Shown here piece after piece: positions 1-12,800 of a DNA stretch of 64,000 bases. The DNA comes from Hyalella azteca (lineage: Eukaryota > Arthropoda > Malacostraca > Amphipoda > Hyalellidae), in assembly GCF_000764305.2 (NCBI RefSeq), contig NW_025946679.1, forward strand, positions 310,001-374,000. The letters are read 5' to 3'. The notes below the pieces were generated by a model that saw only the letters and a program-made list of their open reading frames with translations, made no database searches and was not told the DNA's origin. The first letter of the stretch is position 1. Every line of letters begins with the position of its first letter. The translations under genes were made by a program, and so were the position numbers.

Positions 1-3000
1 GTGCTAGAGTGCAGAACTCTTTAGAGAGAGTGCAGAACTCAACGTCGTTTAAGAAGACACTGTACATAGTAATGAGCTATTAGTAGGCCTGCAGAACGCT
101 TCAGTGACTGTCATGAGTGTATGTCATTGTGTTCTTATTTCCGTACGTCGGAATTACTGAGGCTTGCTGCCAGGTAGAAGATTTCATCTGCGCTTCTTTC
201 CAGGATTTTCAGTTCTTTTGATATCAAACCTAGACCAATTTTCCCAAATCGAACGTAAATAAGTCTTATTATGAATTGAGAACAAAATAATGACAGACAT
301 ATTTTTATTCATATTGTGTCACAGAATTTGTGAAAAATTCTCGTTAAACTAGGAAGACTGTTCGTGGTGAGTGATAAACAATACTTTATCCACGAGATTG
401 TTGAATATTCATTAAAGCTGCTGCAGTGCATGGTATGATGATGCACATTCAACTTGGCGCATTTACCACTCATTTTTCAACGTAGTTCGATCTATAAAAT
501 GCATAGGCAGTGAATCAAGTCGGTCATTTTATGTTGGGAAAAAGTTTGCATGTCACTAATAATGCAGGCGACGTCTCAGCGAGGGCTACTCGGGCAGTAA
601 AAGCTGATCCCGCCCTCGTGAGTGCCCTCGTTATTATCCCTGGATGGCTCCGTGTTTAAGCCCTCACTCATCCCAGATCTTCGTAGATTAGATACGAACA
701 GATCTCGAAGTGATATCATTTCTAGAAAATATTTCTGAACGAGAAACTTTCCGGAGTGAATTTAGCAAGTTTAACATGCTAATATTTATTGGCAAAATAT
801 ATAAAATGTGTATAATAGTTTAAAGTTTACTCGTTTAGATGCAACTTTTTTATGTGATTAATTTGTTATAAAACCTTTTATGGATGCCGTCATTTATCTC
901 AACGTTAATAATTTTTCATCTTGCATCACATGCACGGGTAAATAATTAAGATGAGAGGATATCATCTGCTTCACATTTCCAAGAAGTTTTCATAGCTGGA
1001 TTAATTGAAATTGGAAACATTGCACCGAATTATGCACATGGAAGGATTTTTAAAGTTTTTTTTTTATCTAGAAGCTGGATGAAAAAATTGAGATTTAGAG
1101 GACAGTTTTCGTTTGCTAAATCCGACAATCGACGAATCCGAGAAAGATACTGTAATTCCTCCAATCCGAAGAAATAATATAGTTCTCGAAATTTTTACAT
1201 CATATCTCTAAGTCTCCTGAAATCCTCTGCTTGACACTAGCGTGTCAAGGGCTTCATTCATTTCATATAACAAGGTGCATTTTGTATGAATTCTAACTTG
1301 AAGCAAAATTGCAGCACAGGTCGTGAGAGGCTGGGCTCAAAATTTCGACTAAGCTCACGCATTCTTTAGAATATACACAATGGACATCTTTTCTCATTCT
1401 AAACTTCTCTCATTGAGAAGTTTAGTTAACAAAAGACGCACGCGAAAGATTTGTACTATGAATTTTAAGTAAAGGGCTGATGGAATTTAAAAGTAGCTAG
1501 CTAAGCAGAGACGTGCGAGATGGACAACGTCGGCACGAACAGACTTTCTTGCAGGACGAGGAACTCAGCTCCAATGGCGATCTCTTGATGGGATGCATTT
1601 CAGATTGACAAACTAATCTTATAACTCAACCCACTCTTTATTTTCAGTAATTTTCAGATATCTGAGAAATACAGGCGTTTAGCTGCGAAGATTTCATTTT
1701 CAGGTCTATGAAGGTTTTGGTTTAAATTCGTTACCCTGAGTTGTGCGTGAACTACTAAAATAAAGTTTGGTCGTGCCCAGCCTAAATTCGAAATATACGC
1801 ATGTAACAATTTGGCTGACATTTTTTGGCACTTTTCTGTTATGAGTGACTGTTCAGAAATATAATTAAAGCACCACCGAGCCTAACAGTTTGAAATATCC
1901 AATGAGCAGAGTTCGTTATTTCTATGTATGTTATCCATCACACTTGTTTGTGAATGTCCTCATGCTTTTGTTCATGCAATCAAGCTTGTTGAGACTGGGC
2001 TCTTGGTTCGAAGAAATCAAAGTCCAATCTAAATAAATTATATAAAAATAATACGAGATTATTCCCGCTATAAAAATTTTTCATAAATAAACCTTAAATC
2101 AGCAATGTAGTGAAATATGAGTCACAAAATACAAGTGCAGTCGTATTGATTTAAATGCACGCCTGTAGACTGTGCAAGTGCATTGATGATGGTTGTAGAT
2201 CTCCGCTCATGTAGCTTTAATAAGAAAAAAAGGCCAGCCTTAATGTTTTGACGAACGAGGCCATTAACATGATTATCTCAGGCTAATAGCCACCCTCGCC
2301 TCTAATGCAGGAAATTTATTTTGGAGAGAACCTGAAAAACGGTGTTATGCTGCGAAAATATTACCTCATAATTCACACCTCGGAAAAGCCTTTTCAACCC
2401 AATTATTTTGTATTACGCAATAACAATAATAAAAACTTCATTTAAAATAAACCAGAAAATTATGGCAGAAAATAGTCAAAAGAGTAAAAAAATGCCGATA
2501 AAAATAAGAGATAAAATACGAAGAGTTATATAAGACCTCCGCGCCTTGGCTAAGGCAGATGTTGAGATAAAAATGAATGTATCATGACGAAAATAATTAC
2601 GTACGTAGTTGTGCTATTGTTCCGCATATATGCCGCATGAATTATTCATGGTGGTGTGGAACTGCTCCCAACTGAGGGACCAGTGATGGCAAAAGCTCGC
2701 AGGTGCCCCACACGCAGCAAACATTGCCGCATTTCTGCAGCCATCGACACGCTGCAGATTACATTTTTATGAGCCTTTGTCTCGGTCCTGGAGATTTCTG
2801 GGAATATTTTTGACGGAATCTCTCTCCTCTGACTCTTGCAGGCAGGCAATATCGCTGGGTAAAGAGTGTAGTGTGTGCGATGCCGCGCTTCTCGGACAGG
2901 CGTTGAAGATTTCTTTCATTGCGCGGCGCACGTTCGCTCAACGTCAAGGGTCGTAATATGAAAATTACACGAGTTGGTAACTCCACCAGCTAATTACTGA

Positions 3001-3595
3001 TAGCTTTTCAGGCTTAACCCACCAATTACAGACGAGAAATCGGCCGCCACGTCTACTTGAGCGACTTATGTTAGTACGGCCCTATAACCTGCGCTGTGTA
3101 ACAACGTTGGTAAAACAATTCAACTATTACTTAAAATTTAAATGTTTTCTTATTACTGTCCAATAATTGCATCTTAACGAGCGTTTATATTATAATGTTC
3201 CAGGCAACAATAATGCACACAATGAGGATTAAATCATAATGGGCGTTTACAATTTAAGGAAAAAGCAAAATCAATTTTTCTAACTTGGCAGGTATAACTG
3301 CAGTTTTACCGAATGATTGTTGGATGAACAGTAAAAATATAATGAATATAATATAATGGTGCTCCGTAATATAACATTGCGAAGCGCTACTAAACTTCAC
3401 ATGGATATTTTTCTGTAAGAATTTTGGTCGGCCAACAAATTGAAAGAAACGATCAGGAGTAAAAATAGAAATGTATCAAGTTTAGACGATGAATACATAT
3501 AATCTATTAAATTACTTATTTTCCTCATGAGGCAGCTGTGCATTGCAATGGAAAATTTTTTTCAGTAATGGGTATCAATAGGCATTCGATAAAAA
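1..3595. other. No gene seen downstream of dpr
   Basis: AT-rich sequence with only short, unconvincing open frames. A 14-nt direct repeat (AGAGTGCAGAACTC) occurs near 7-41. Nothing else recognisable. Confidence 0.6.
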
Positions 3596-3596
3596 A

Positions 3597-3602
3597 TTTA
3601 TT
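3597..3602 (-). terminator. Candidate poly(A) signal of the dpr gene
   Basis: AATAAA on the minus strand, about 94 nt after the stop codon. It is a single canonical hexamer in AT-rich DNA, so positional support only. Confidence 0.4.
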
Positions 3603-3650
3603 ACAAATATGACAGGAGAATAAATAAACAAGTTTTCTTTTCGAATAAAT

Positions 3651-3693
3651 TCAGGTTATTCTTGAATGTGACTCACGTCGAAGAATAACCTGA
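3651..3693 (-). promoter_or_regulatory. Perfect 13-bp hairpin just after the dpr stop codon
   Basis: Arms TCAGGTTATTCTT (3651-3663) and its exact reverse complement (3681-3693) flank a 17-nt loop. On the transcript the hairpin begins 2 nt after the UGA stop (3698-3696), whose next base is C. It could be a 3' UTR structure or a readthrough stimulator; which one is inference. Confidence 0.6.
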
Positions 3694-3695
3694 TG

Positions 3696-3847
3696 TCACC
3701 ACAAGCAGTTAATAATTTCCGATAAAGATAAGCTGATAATTAACGCAGATGTTTTTCTGAACGCTCCAGGCGCTGCTGCGGAACTCTGCACTGCACCGCT
3801 GCTGTTAGTGCCTTGTAGGTGGGGCTGCATGGCCGCTGTCTCTTCGT
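3696..3847 (-). CDS. dpr: dpr coding exon 7: C-terminal tail and stop
   Basis: Residues 254-303 and TGA. After acceptor GACAACAG it reads DEETAAMQ, which matches the conserved A-A-M-Q found just after Ig2 in dpr proteins. A Ser/Ala-rich stalk follows (N268 sequon), then a short hydrophobic end, ALIISLSLSEIINCLW. This resembles a weak GPI-attachment or membrane-anchor signal. It is interrupted by a Glu and an Asn, so the anchor type is uncertain. Confidence 0.9.
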
Positions 3848-6800
3848 CTGTTGTCATAAGAAAATAATAGTCATTAGAATACTTTAGTATTCTATTATTC
3901 ATTATTATAGTGCAACGACTTAATCATTTATGCTACCTGCAATGCAACGCACATTAAAACAAATATGTAATACAGTTTTTTTAAACCAAATATAAGCTTT
4001 GAAGGAATAAATCTATTAAAAAGTGTTGCTTGATAGGTTTATTATTTTAATATTCATTATAACTGCGTAACGACTTCATCATCACCGCGGTCTCTTCTTC
4101 TGCTGCGAAACACATATTCAAATAAATAAATAATGGTTGTTATCATAAGCCATGTTATCAGATTTAAAGGAATAGATATGAAAAGTTGCGAAAAAATGAA
4201 TCATATAAAATATAATAGAAATAGTTGAAAGCGATTTATTAGATACGGATACATTTGTCAGCTGCAAAGGTAATCGTAAAATAGTCTCTATTGGCGGTAA
4301 TTAATTGATAATAGATACAAATCTAGACAGTTTTAACCCTCTACCGCCTGACATGAGTAACCGGAGCATTATTGTCACAAGCCCACTTCCCAAAAATATA
4401 CGTTGCGAGTGAGCGCAAAATGACTTGCACTGATGGTTGCCGCCACGTAAGACAACTTTAAAATGTTCTCTGTTGCGTACAAACGTCATCAGGTTGCTAC
4501 ACTCAATAGTTTACGGATAATTTATGTTGAAAGTTATGTTTCCGAAGAGTGACAAACGGTGGTAGAGGGTTAAATGGCACGAACAACAGAGGACACAAGT
4601 CTATGAGCCTGACCGTGCAGCACGTGGACTTGCACGTGTGAAGGCGTCGAGAACTCAGGAGCGCACGTGTAATTGCCAGCGTCTCGATAGGTGGTCTGAG
4701 CCACCGTCACCCAGCTGGTGCCTGTCCGTCTGTCCGTCACCACCTGAATGCCGCCCCGCCCGCCTGCGTTCACTTCACGAACCTCGTCTGTGATCAACAG
4801 AGACGAATTTGTGAGCTGTTGAGTCTCTTGATGCAATGAATTCTGTATTCAACTCCACTATTCATTCAGTAAAATGAACAAGTCCAAATTGTAACATATG
4901 CTCTGCCCCACTTCTAGCTCGCCTCCATGTCAGGCCAAACTGGGTCAGGATAACCCACACTTTCGCAAAAAATGCATCACTTTTCTGACAACGTCGCACT
5001 AATTTCTCATGGTACAAATTTAAAATGATAAACAATCATGTTTCAATTTGATTAAACTACAACGTAAATTATTCTGGCTTTTTACGATGAATTAATTTCT
5101 ATACATCACAGGACAGAAAGTAAGCAGTAAAATAACTTTTGCCCACCTGAGCCATTGCCGACGTGATACCACGTGACGTGGGTAGGTCGCTTGTGCCCCT
5201 CTAGCACGCACGTGATGTTCATGTCACTACCAGCCTTCAGGTACACCTCGTGACTGCCGAGGATGTGTGAGACTGGCACTGTGTGGTACCACGTGTACAT
5301 GTTATTACCCGATATCTCCGACACGGAATATTCGAATAATTTAATTCTAGTGGCTAAAATATATTAATTTCTAGTAGTTCGTCAATGTTCTTAACTGAGC
5401 ATCATTCGATAAAAACAAAACAGTTTGGTCTAGAATGCATCATTCTGTTGTGCGATAATTTAGAAAATAATATCAAAGCTTTACAAGTCGTTCCAGAATG
5501 TTTTTCTGATTCAATTTGTAAAACTCATGAGTGATTAACAGTGGAAAATGTGACAATTCTGTATTATTGCCATTATGTACGCTACAATCAAAGATAATTA
5601 TTTTTAATTATTAGAAATGAGTCAGTTGTAACGTAAACATAATGCTCATATTTCGCCTCTCCTCTGCGTAGAAGCGCGTGACGTATGATATGAATTTGCA
5701 TATTAACATTCAAGTGGTTGACTTTTTATTCTAGAGAAGCCATATTGTCATTCATCACTGAATAGTGAAACAAGTTCATTGCTCAACTCAATACGGAGGG
5801 TAAAAACATAGGACGTGTGTCATGTTCAGTAAATAATTACTGCATTGAAAGATCATTATCACCGAAAAGAAATTCTTGGCGAGGTACACATGGAAACGAG
5901 AACTATTCATCAGAAACATAAGATGACAATAAAGATGAGAATGCCTCAATTTGCCCCAGACTCAGGACGACAAGCAGCATATATATTTACCTGTAACATT
6001 GAGTGTGATTCTCCTGTATATTTTATTTTGCGAGGACACCTGACACTCGTACACCCCGGAGTCGTTCACCAGCGGGTTGTTCACTTCTAGCGTCCAGAAA
6101 GGAGAACCTTGGCAGAAATCGAAGGAAGAGTTACAATGTTGGTTCAAAGATTTTTGAGACTTAATTTTCAGGATCAGTCAGTAACAAATGGGTAATTTTT
6201 TCTCGCTGATATCGAGATTAAGGTCATGCCAATCGATCAATACAGGTTTTAATTAACATTCGGAAAAATTGTCAAAATATCTTTCGTAATTTCTATCTTC
6301 ATTGAAATTAGCTTTTCGCACGCATAGAACCAAATTAAATTATGTTATTCATCAGGAATTATAAGTAAAAATAGTTATTTATTTACCTTACTTAGGTAAA
6401 AAAATTATAATTTTTCAAATTTGCTATTTCGAAGGACCTTAGCTTGTTTACAGTCCATGCCAAATCTGAACATGGGGTAGTACAGCTGATCGCTCTGAAA
6501 CGCTACACGGCAACCAAAACTTTTGGACTCCTACAATAATCGAGGCATGTGTCGTCCTGTCGAGCATAACAACCAACATTTCCTACGATGCAAATAAATA
6601 TGTTGATATTGCATGGTGTTTTCAATAAGGTTCGTTTGTTCACCTCTGACGTGCGCAGCTCTGAACCGCTTATCGCTGGTGTAGGTCATGAGCTCCGTGG
6701 TGAGAACGTGCAGGTCGTCCCGCCGTATCCATGATACCTGAGGCACATGAGCGCAGCCAGGGTAATTTAAAAAAAATTTCGTTGTAAATAATATAAATAA

Positions 6801-9800
6801 TAAGTTATATTAATACTGAAAATAAATCAGTGAAATATTAGTAATTAATTATTACCAATAAACGAATAAAGAAATAAATAATCTTATTAATTCGGTCTTT
6901 TATATATCTAAAAAAGACGAAATTCAAGGCAAACTTTTATATATTGGTAGTTGTATACTGCCTGCGGTTCAGGAATATTTTTTATATTCTGATAAATTTT
7001 TTACACTTTCTTGATACATTCGCTTGCCATTTAGTGACAACTTGAATTCGAAGCAAACATTTTTCTTTGCTAGAGGCCTTCAGCCAAACGTTCAAGGATT
7101 TTAATTATCTGATTAGTTCGGTTTATGTTTCTAGCTTCATTCGCTTGGCCATTCCCTGTCCGTTTATCTTCGAGACATTGTTGAAATCAGGCATAGATGA
7201 CTTACAGGGAATTGCCGAGGTGTTTCACTGACGATGTGAATGAGGGAAAGCCGATCGCTGATGCTAAACTTAATTGATGTTTGATGCAGTATAGCGTCAC
7301 GAGCCCATTCCACCTCGATGATAAGTCTTTCAAGCTTATTGTTGGGTTTAGCTTTGAATTTATTAATAATGATGGACCTCTGTGAAACTCAGAAAGTTGT
7401 GTTAGTGGTTTGAGGGCTTCAATGATGTAGAATTAATTGTTTCATCCTGCAATCAAAACTAAGCAAATCATTATCGTTATGGGGTCATCATGATAGTTAA
7501 TTTTATTATTGAAAAAAATAATTTTTTCAAGAATTGCTGTACTCGAGCCAACTGAAATTTAACATGCTTAAAACGTCCACTCTGTAGATTTACAGTTGAT
7601 GAGCCATAAAAAATATCTGAAAAGACACAAGCAGTAACTAATATGATCGGTAACGTAAGAGATCATGATATGTTTTGAATGCCAGCTGACAACAAGAGTT
7701 GCGAGATTGGGGGCAAATTTTTTGCCAACGTTCAATGTAATACAAAGTATTTAGGCACACGATGGTTGGCATGGCACCAGCCGCAGAGAGATGCTCCTCT
7801 CCGGGCAAGTGACGTTGAATATCAGTTGATTTTGTTACTAAGTTCAATCAACGTTTTTTCTGCCTCAAATACCAGGCGCGGTCGACAAAGGAGTGAGTGA
7901 GCCGGCAGCGAGTGAGGCGGCAGTGAGTGCGGGGGCAGTGAGTGAGGCGGCAGTGAGTGAGGAGGCAGTGAGTGAGGCGGCAGTGAGTAAGGCGGCAGTG
8001 AGTGAGGCGGCAGTGAGTAAGGCGGCAGTGAGTGAGGAGGCAGTGAGTAAGGCGGCAGTGAGTGAGGCAGCAGTTGGCAGTGACCTTGCTGTCGCCGAGG
8101 TGCCTGATGCCACAGGTGAGGTTGACAGCTGCCCCCACAGAAGTGGAGGCATTCAGGGGCGTGGGCAGGAAGTAGGGGCATTGCGGGCACGTGCCGGGCG
8201 GGTAGGGTGGTCCACTGGCCTCCCCTGCAGAAATTTTTATGAATTTAAACTGAAATTGCATATTTTACAGTGAATTTTGGCGAATATTTGAAAGCCTTGA
8301 AATTAAGTCAACATTAGCAAAGTGAAAAGAATTTTGTCATAAAGAAATGTAAAATAAATGATAAATAAAAGTTGAAGTAGAATTCCAACATGTGATGGCA
8401 GCATCTGGAATTAACTGCTGCTCTTTTCCAGAGAATAAAAAAAACTGAAAAACCGTCACGAATTCAGCTAATTAGTGCCCCAAAACTTTAAATTAAATTG
8501 ATAATAAATCTCTGATGGCGTCATGTCTCCCGAAACATAAAAAATTCACCAGAAAGAGATCCAACACTAAAAGTATTAGTTACATCAATTATGAATTGCG
8601 AATAAGTTTAAAGTGAACTGCAAATGACATTAGCAGCTGCAATCGTTACAATTCTGTTTGGGCTAATCAGGAGCAGTCCAACTATATCGTCCAGGCGAAC
8701 TTATATAGAGTGTGGCAGGAAAAACAACAACGAGGACGCTTCAATCATACAAATTAGGTCTCTTTTTAAACTTAAATTTCTTTACTATGAACACTTCCAC
8801 CTGGCTGAAAAACTCCAAGTTGCTTACGATGAAGTCTTTGGTCTGCTAATAGAAAGCGTAATGAGCAAATCAAGACCTGGACCAGCCGCCCTGCATGCCT
8901 TAATGAGGGCCCAATTCAGACTCTAAAACCAGTCTGTACATGAAATGACCACACAAAGATATTATTATGTTTGACTCGTTATTTTCACTAGAATTATGGC
9001 ATTCCAGTTTTGGCAATTTGAATTTTAACGTATATCATGAAGCAGAGAAATAAAAAATATTTAATTGTGTTAATATTTATAATGAAATTTTGGCTGCGTT
9101 ATCAAAATAAATAAAAAATGCTGAGTTAAATTAACTTTTCAACACATTTCGGCTTCTTCGGAAAATCTTTAGCAAGCAATGTTCCAGCTTGGTGTTGAAA
9201 ATTAGTTGCTGGGCAATCATTTTCCCGACACGAGGTAAGACGGGATCCTTGAAAATTTCCATGGCAGCCAACTCGCCAGAAGTTGCTTAGTTTGTAATAA
9301 GTTCTCATGAGGAATACGTGAAGCTCTTGTTCGGACTTATTGTTATAATTTTATTATTAAATGCAGGACAACATATCACTCACTTCCTAAGTGAGACTCG
9401 CTTTATATTGCGATATTTGTATAGCGTTGCAGTTTTAGAAATAATTCAACGAATATTCAACAGTTTTTTGAGCTCCCTAGTTTAACTATAGTTACACTTT
9501 TGAACAGTATTTGTAATAAATTTCCATAATAAGGTACAGATTTTCTAATATGAAACAACACCTTTCAGTCTTTCCTCAAAACTACAATAATTATTGTAAA
9601 CGTTAATTATCATATTAAAAGACAAGAAGAAAACAAGCTCTCGTACATTCAAGCTTCAGTCTTCGGTGCACTGCAGTTACGCCATCCACTCTAACGGTTC
9701 CTTTCTTTATCTCATTATAGCAGTCAAATCACAGCCATCCATCACGGTTACATCTACTCCTACTCTAACTGAAAATTATTGCCTCTATCTTACCTTGTTT

Positions 9801-12800
9801 TCTAGTTTAAAATCATATCAGTATTACGACAACAGATCCTGATAAAAATAATTGCATCATTCACACAGCATTTTCTCGAGAACCATATTCTTATTTCGGC
9901 CATCCTCCCATGGTAAAATGATAGCTCATTTCACATTATTTTTTCTTAAGAATCTTATTCTCAGGATTTTGATTGTAATCTCTGCTATAGTATGACAAAA
10001 AATGTTTACAGATAGCGTTATCTCACGCCTCAGACGTAGAGTGAATAGTTGTTTATATAAGATGCTCTTGCTTATTCATGCAGTATTGGAGAGCATCAGG
10101 AATTTTCATGCGGATTGCCTTTTGTTGTGGTTTATGGCTCCCGGTGGAGGTGAAGCTATCCCCGTCTTTGATTGCTGCGTGGGTGAGATGTACTAGAGCA
10201 GATGCGGGCTTATGAGATTGCGTTGCAATCTTTTATTTCAGCTCCTTCCAATTAACTAGACAATTTATGGTGATCTTTTCATCAGTTGGATAATTTATTA
10301 CTCATTGCAGCTATCATAAAGGCTTCTGACCTCGCACCGAAAGCGAAATAATTATTAGGCGTTTTCGAAGGAATTTCATTGAGCTTGAGATGAACGTTAC
10401 ATTTAATATTGCGAGCAGTATTATTTAATACAGTATTATGGCCTGTTTAAACCCTTTTTTTAAGCTGCGTATAACAAATGAGACAAACTACTTATGTATT
10501 ACAAGATCGTCGCTTTTAAATATGCTTCCTCAGCCTCAACCTCCGACCATCATTTATTATGCGTGTCATGCATAGCGCGATGTAAAAATGACGAGACGGC
10601 TACAAGTATTCCCAGCTCATTTAAATGAAAGCTCGCGGTCAGACATCAATTTTACAGGCCATATTACCGCTAATTCAAAGCCTTTGAATGAAAGAGATGA
10701 AAGAGTTCATCAGCAGCTCGACAGGGCAGAAATTTTGCGACGCTGCCGAGCCTGCTAAAAGCGTTGTATTAGTTTTTGAATGAAATTTGCAGTTTATGTC
10801 TTCTAAAGAACCTCCTCATTGAGCATAAAGCTGCATTGTTGATGCTTCATTACAGTTTTTTTCACTCCTGGTGCCAAGAGTCATACTGAAAATCTTATTA
10901 TCATACATTTTATGACATTTATATTTATAAATGAACGTTTGGCACCATATATAATGACGAGTCCGATTGACGCTGCAGTCGTAGTCCGTGGCAGTTACAG
11001 TCTTTGACGAGTCGATCTTTGTTTTGTGCCTCCTCGCTACCGACGATTAAACCCAATAATATTCGTACGTTGTGCATAGTTTTCTAGAATTGAAATTTTT
11101 CTATTGGTCTCTAAAATCATAAAAAATTCCTACATATTCCAGAATTATCATTGGAACAAGAATGATTACTGATTTTGCTCATGTTTAACTGAATACTGCA
11201 TCACTCACTGATGTATCACACTGCAGAGGTGGCGGATGAACTTCATCATGCCAGATGGGCATGATAAAATGTCATTTTCTTTTGCAGAACGCCAAGAGGA
11301 TACTAGGCAGTTACTAAACTATAAAGTTGATATCCTGCATCTCGAGGCTGGTCTTCCGATTTAAAAATTTGCATGATAATCGGAGCTTTCATTAGAGACG
11401 ATTCGCGAGCGGCGGATGGAGAATTCGCTGTTCGCACTACCCTGGCAAGATTTTATGAAGCTGTGAGATAATTCTACTCAGGAATGCATTCAAATTTCAA
11501 GTTCAAAGGGTTTGTGGAACTGCCAGTCCACCACTCAAAAGAGGTCTGCCTCTTAAACGAAAATGCAAATAAAGAAATACCGGCGTGTGAAGTCTGAAAA
11601 TGCGGCCTCTTCAAAAGAATTGTCTGTACTGGTAAATATAGAACTCTAAAGCTGAGAATGAATGCTATCTATATGCAGGAACCGTCTTTTCATAAACATA
11701 TTACGTCTATGTCCCACTGGAACACCAATTTCCTAATTGGAGAATAACCAATAATATTGGTGATATTCAACTAAACACGGAATGTTATACTAATTTTTGC
11801 GTAGTAGACGAGGGTTGCCTTTATTAAGCTTAGGTATTAAGATTCAAGCTTATGGAGGGTCGATGTTGCCATAGAATCAGTTTCAAAATACCGAAAGTTA
11901 AATCAATACAAACTCTATAAATATTCTGATTAAGAAGTTATTTTTTCACGTGCCGTAGAGCGAGGTTTGCACAGTAGCTCACTATATATGAATAAATATG
12001 ATTAAATATAAGAATTCCTTGACTGCGTTATAGTTACTATAGTGAAGAGTAAACAGATTGACAATTATTGCAGGATCAAGCATGCTTGCAACGAGGCTTT
12101 AATGAAGCCTGTTGCGTCTCTAATAATTTAAATTTTATAAAATGTAAAATGTAATAGTAGTAGTAGTAGTAGTAGTAGTATTTTAGCCGGAAATACTGTC
12201 TTTATTTTTCTAAAATAATTTATAACCAAATTTTGCTGCTTCATGGTAAAATTCAGCACTACGTCAACATTTATTATTATTATTAAAGGCACTTATTACT
12301 TTATATATTTTAGTAAACGAATCCTGTGAATTTCTGACTGAAAATTGGCAGAAAACGATCGCACCAATTGCTTTAGAACCTAATAGTGCAAATGCTCATA
12401 ATTACGCTTCATTTACGAACTGTATTACTGTAACTTATTTCCAAATAATGATTATCGGTTTTAAACAACATAATAGATTTAGGATTGACTTGAGTCAAGG
12501 TCGAATTTGAAAGCTTCATACGTAGTTATTAATATTTTAATTAATATATACAAATTTATATTGTCGACCCATCACAGACGCTGGAACTCACGTCATTAAA
12601 ATTTGCATATATCACCTGCAAATCTGAGATGGAATTTGATCGCCATTGGTCCTGAAGTTGTCCTAAATTTTACATTCCGTTTAAGAGCTAAAGTTCGGAC
12701 ATCAGGAAGCCATCAGCGAGAACTGATGCGAGATTTTGAGACATGGAAGCTATTGGACGCTAGCAGCTGAGTAGCGCTCAGGCGCGTAAAATGCTTTACT

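Noticed and set aside
7865..8273. Open frames on both strands over the 15-bp repeat
   Set aside because: Repeat-driven. Only the part overlapping dpr exon 2 (8085-8224) is accepted as coding.
8624..8926. 100-codon plus-strand open frame
   Set aside because: No motif, no family resemblance, and it lies in a dpr intron on the opposite strand.
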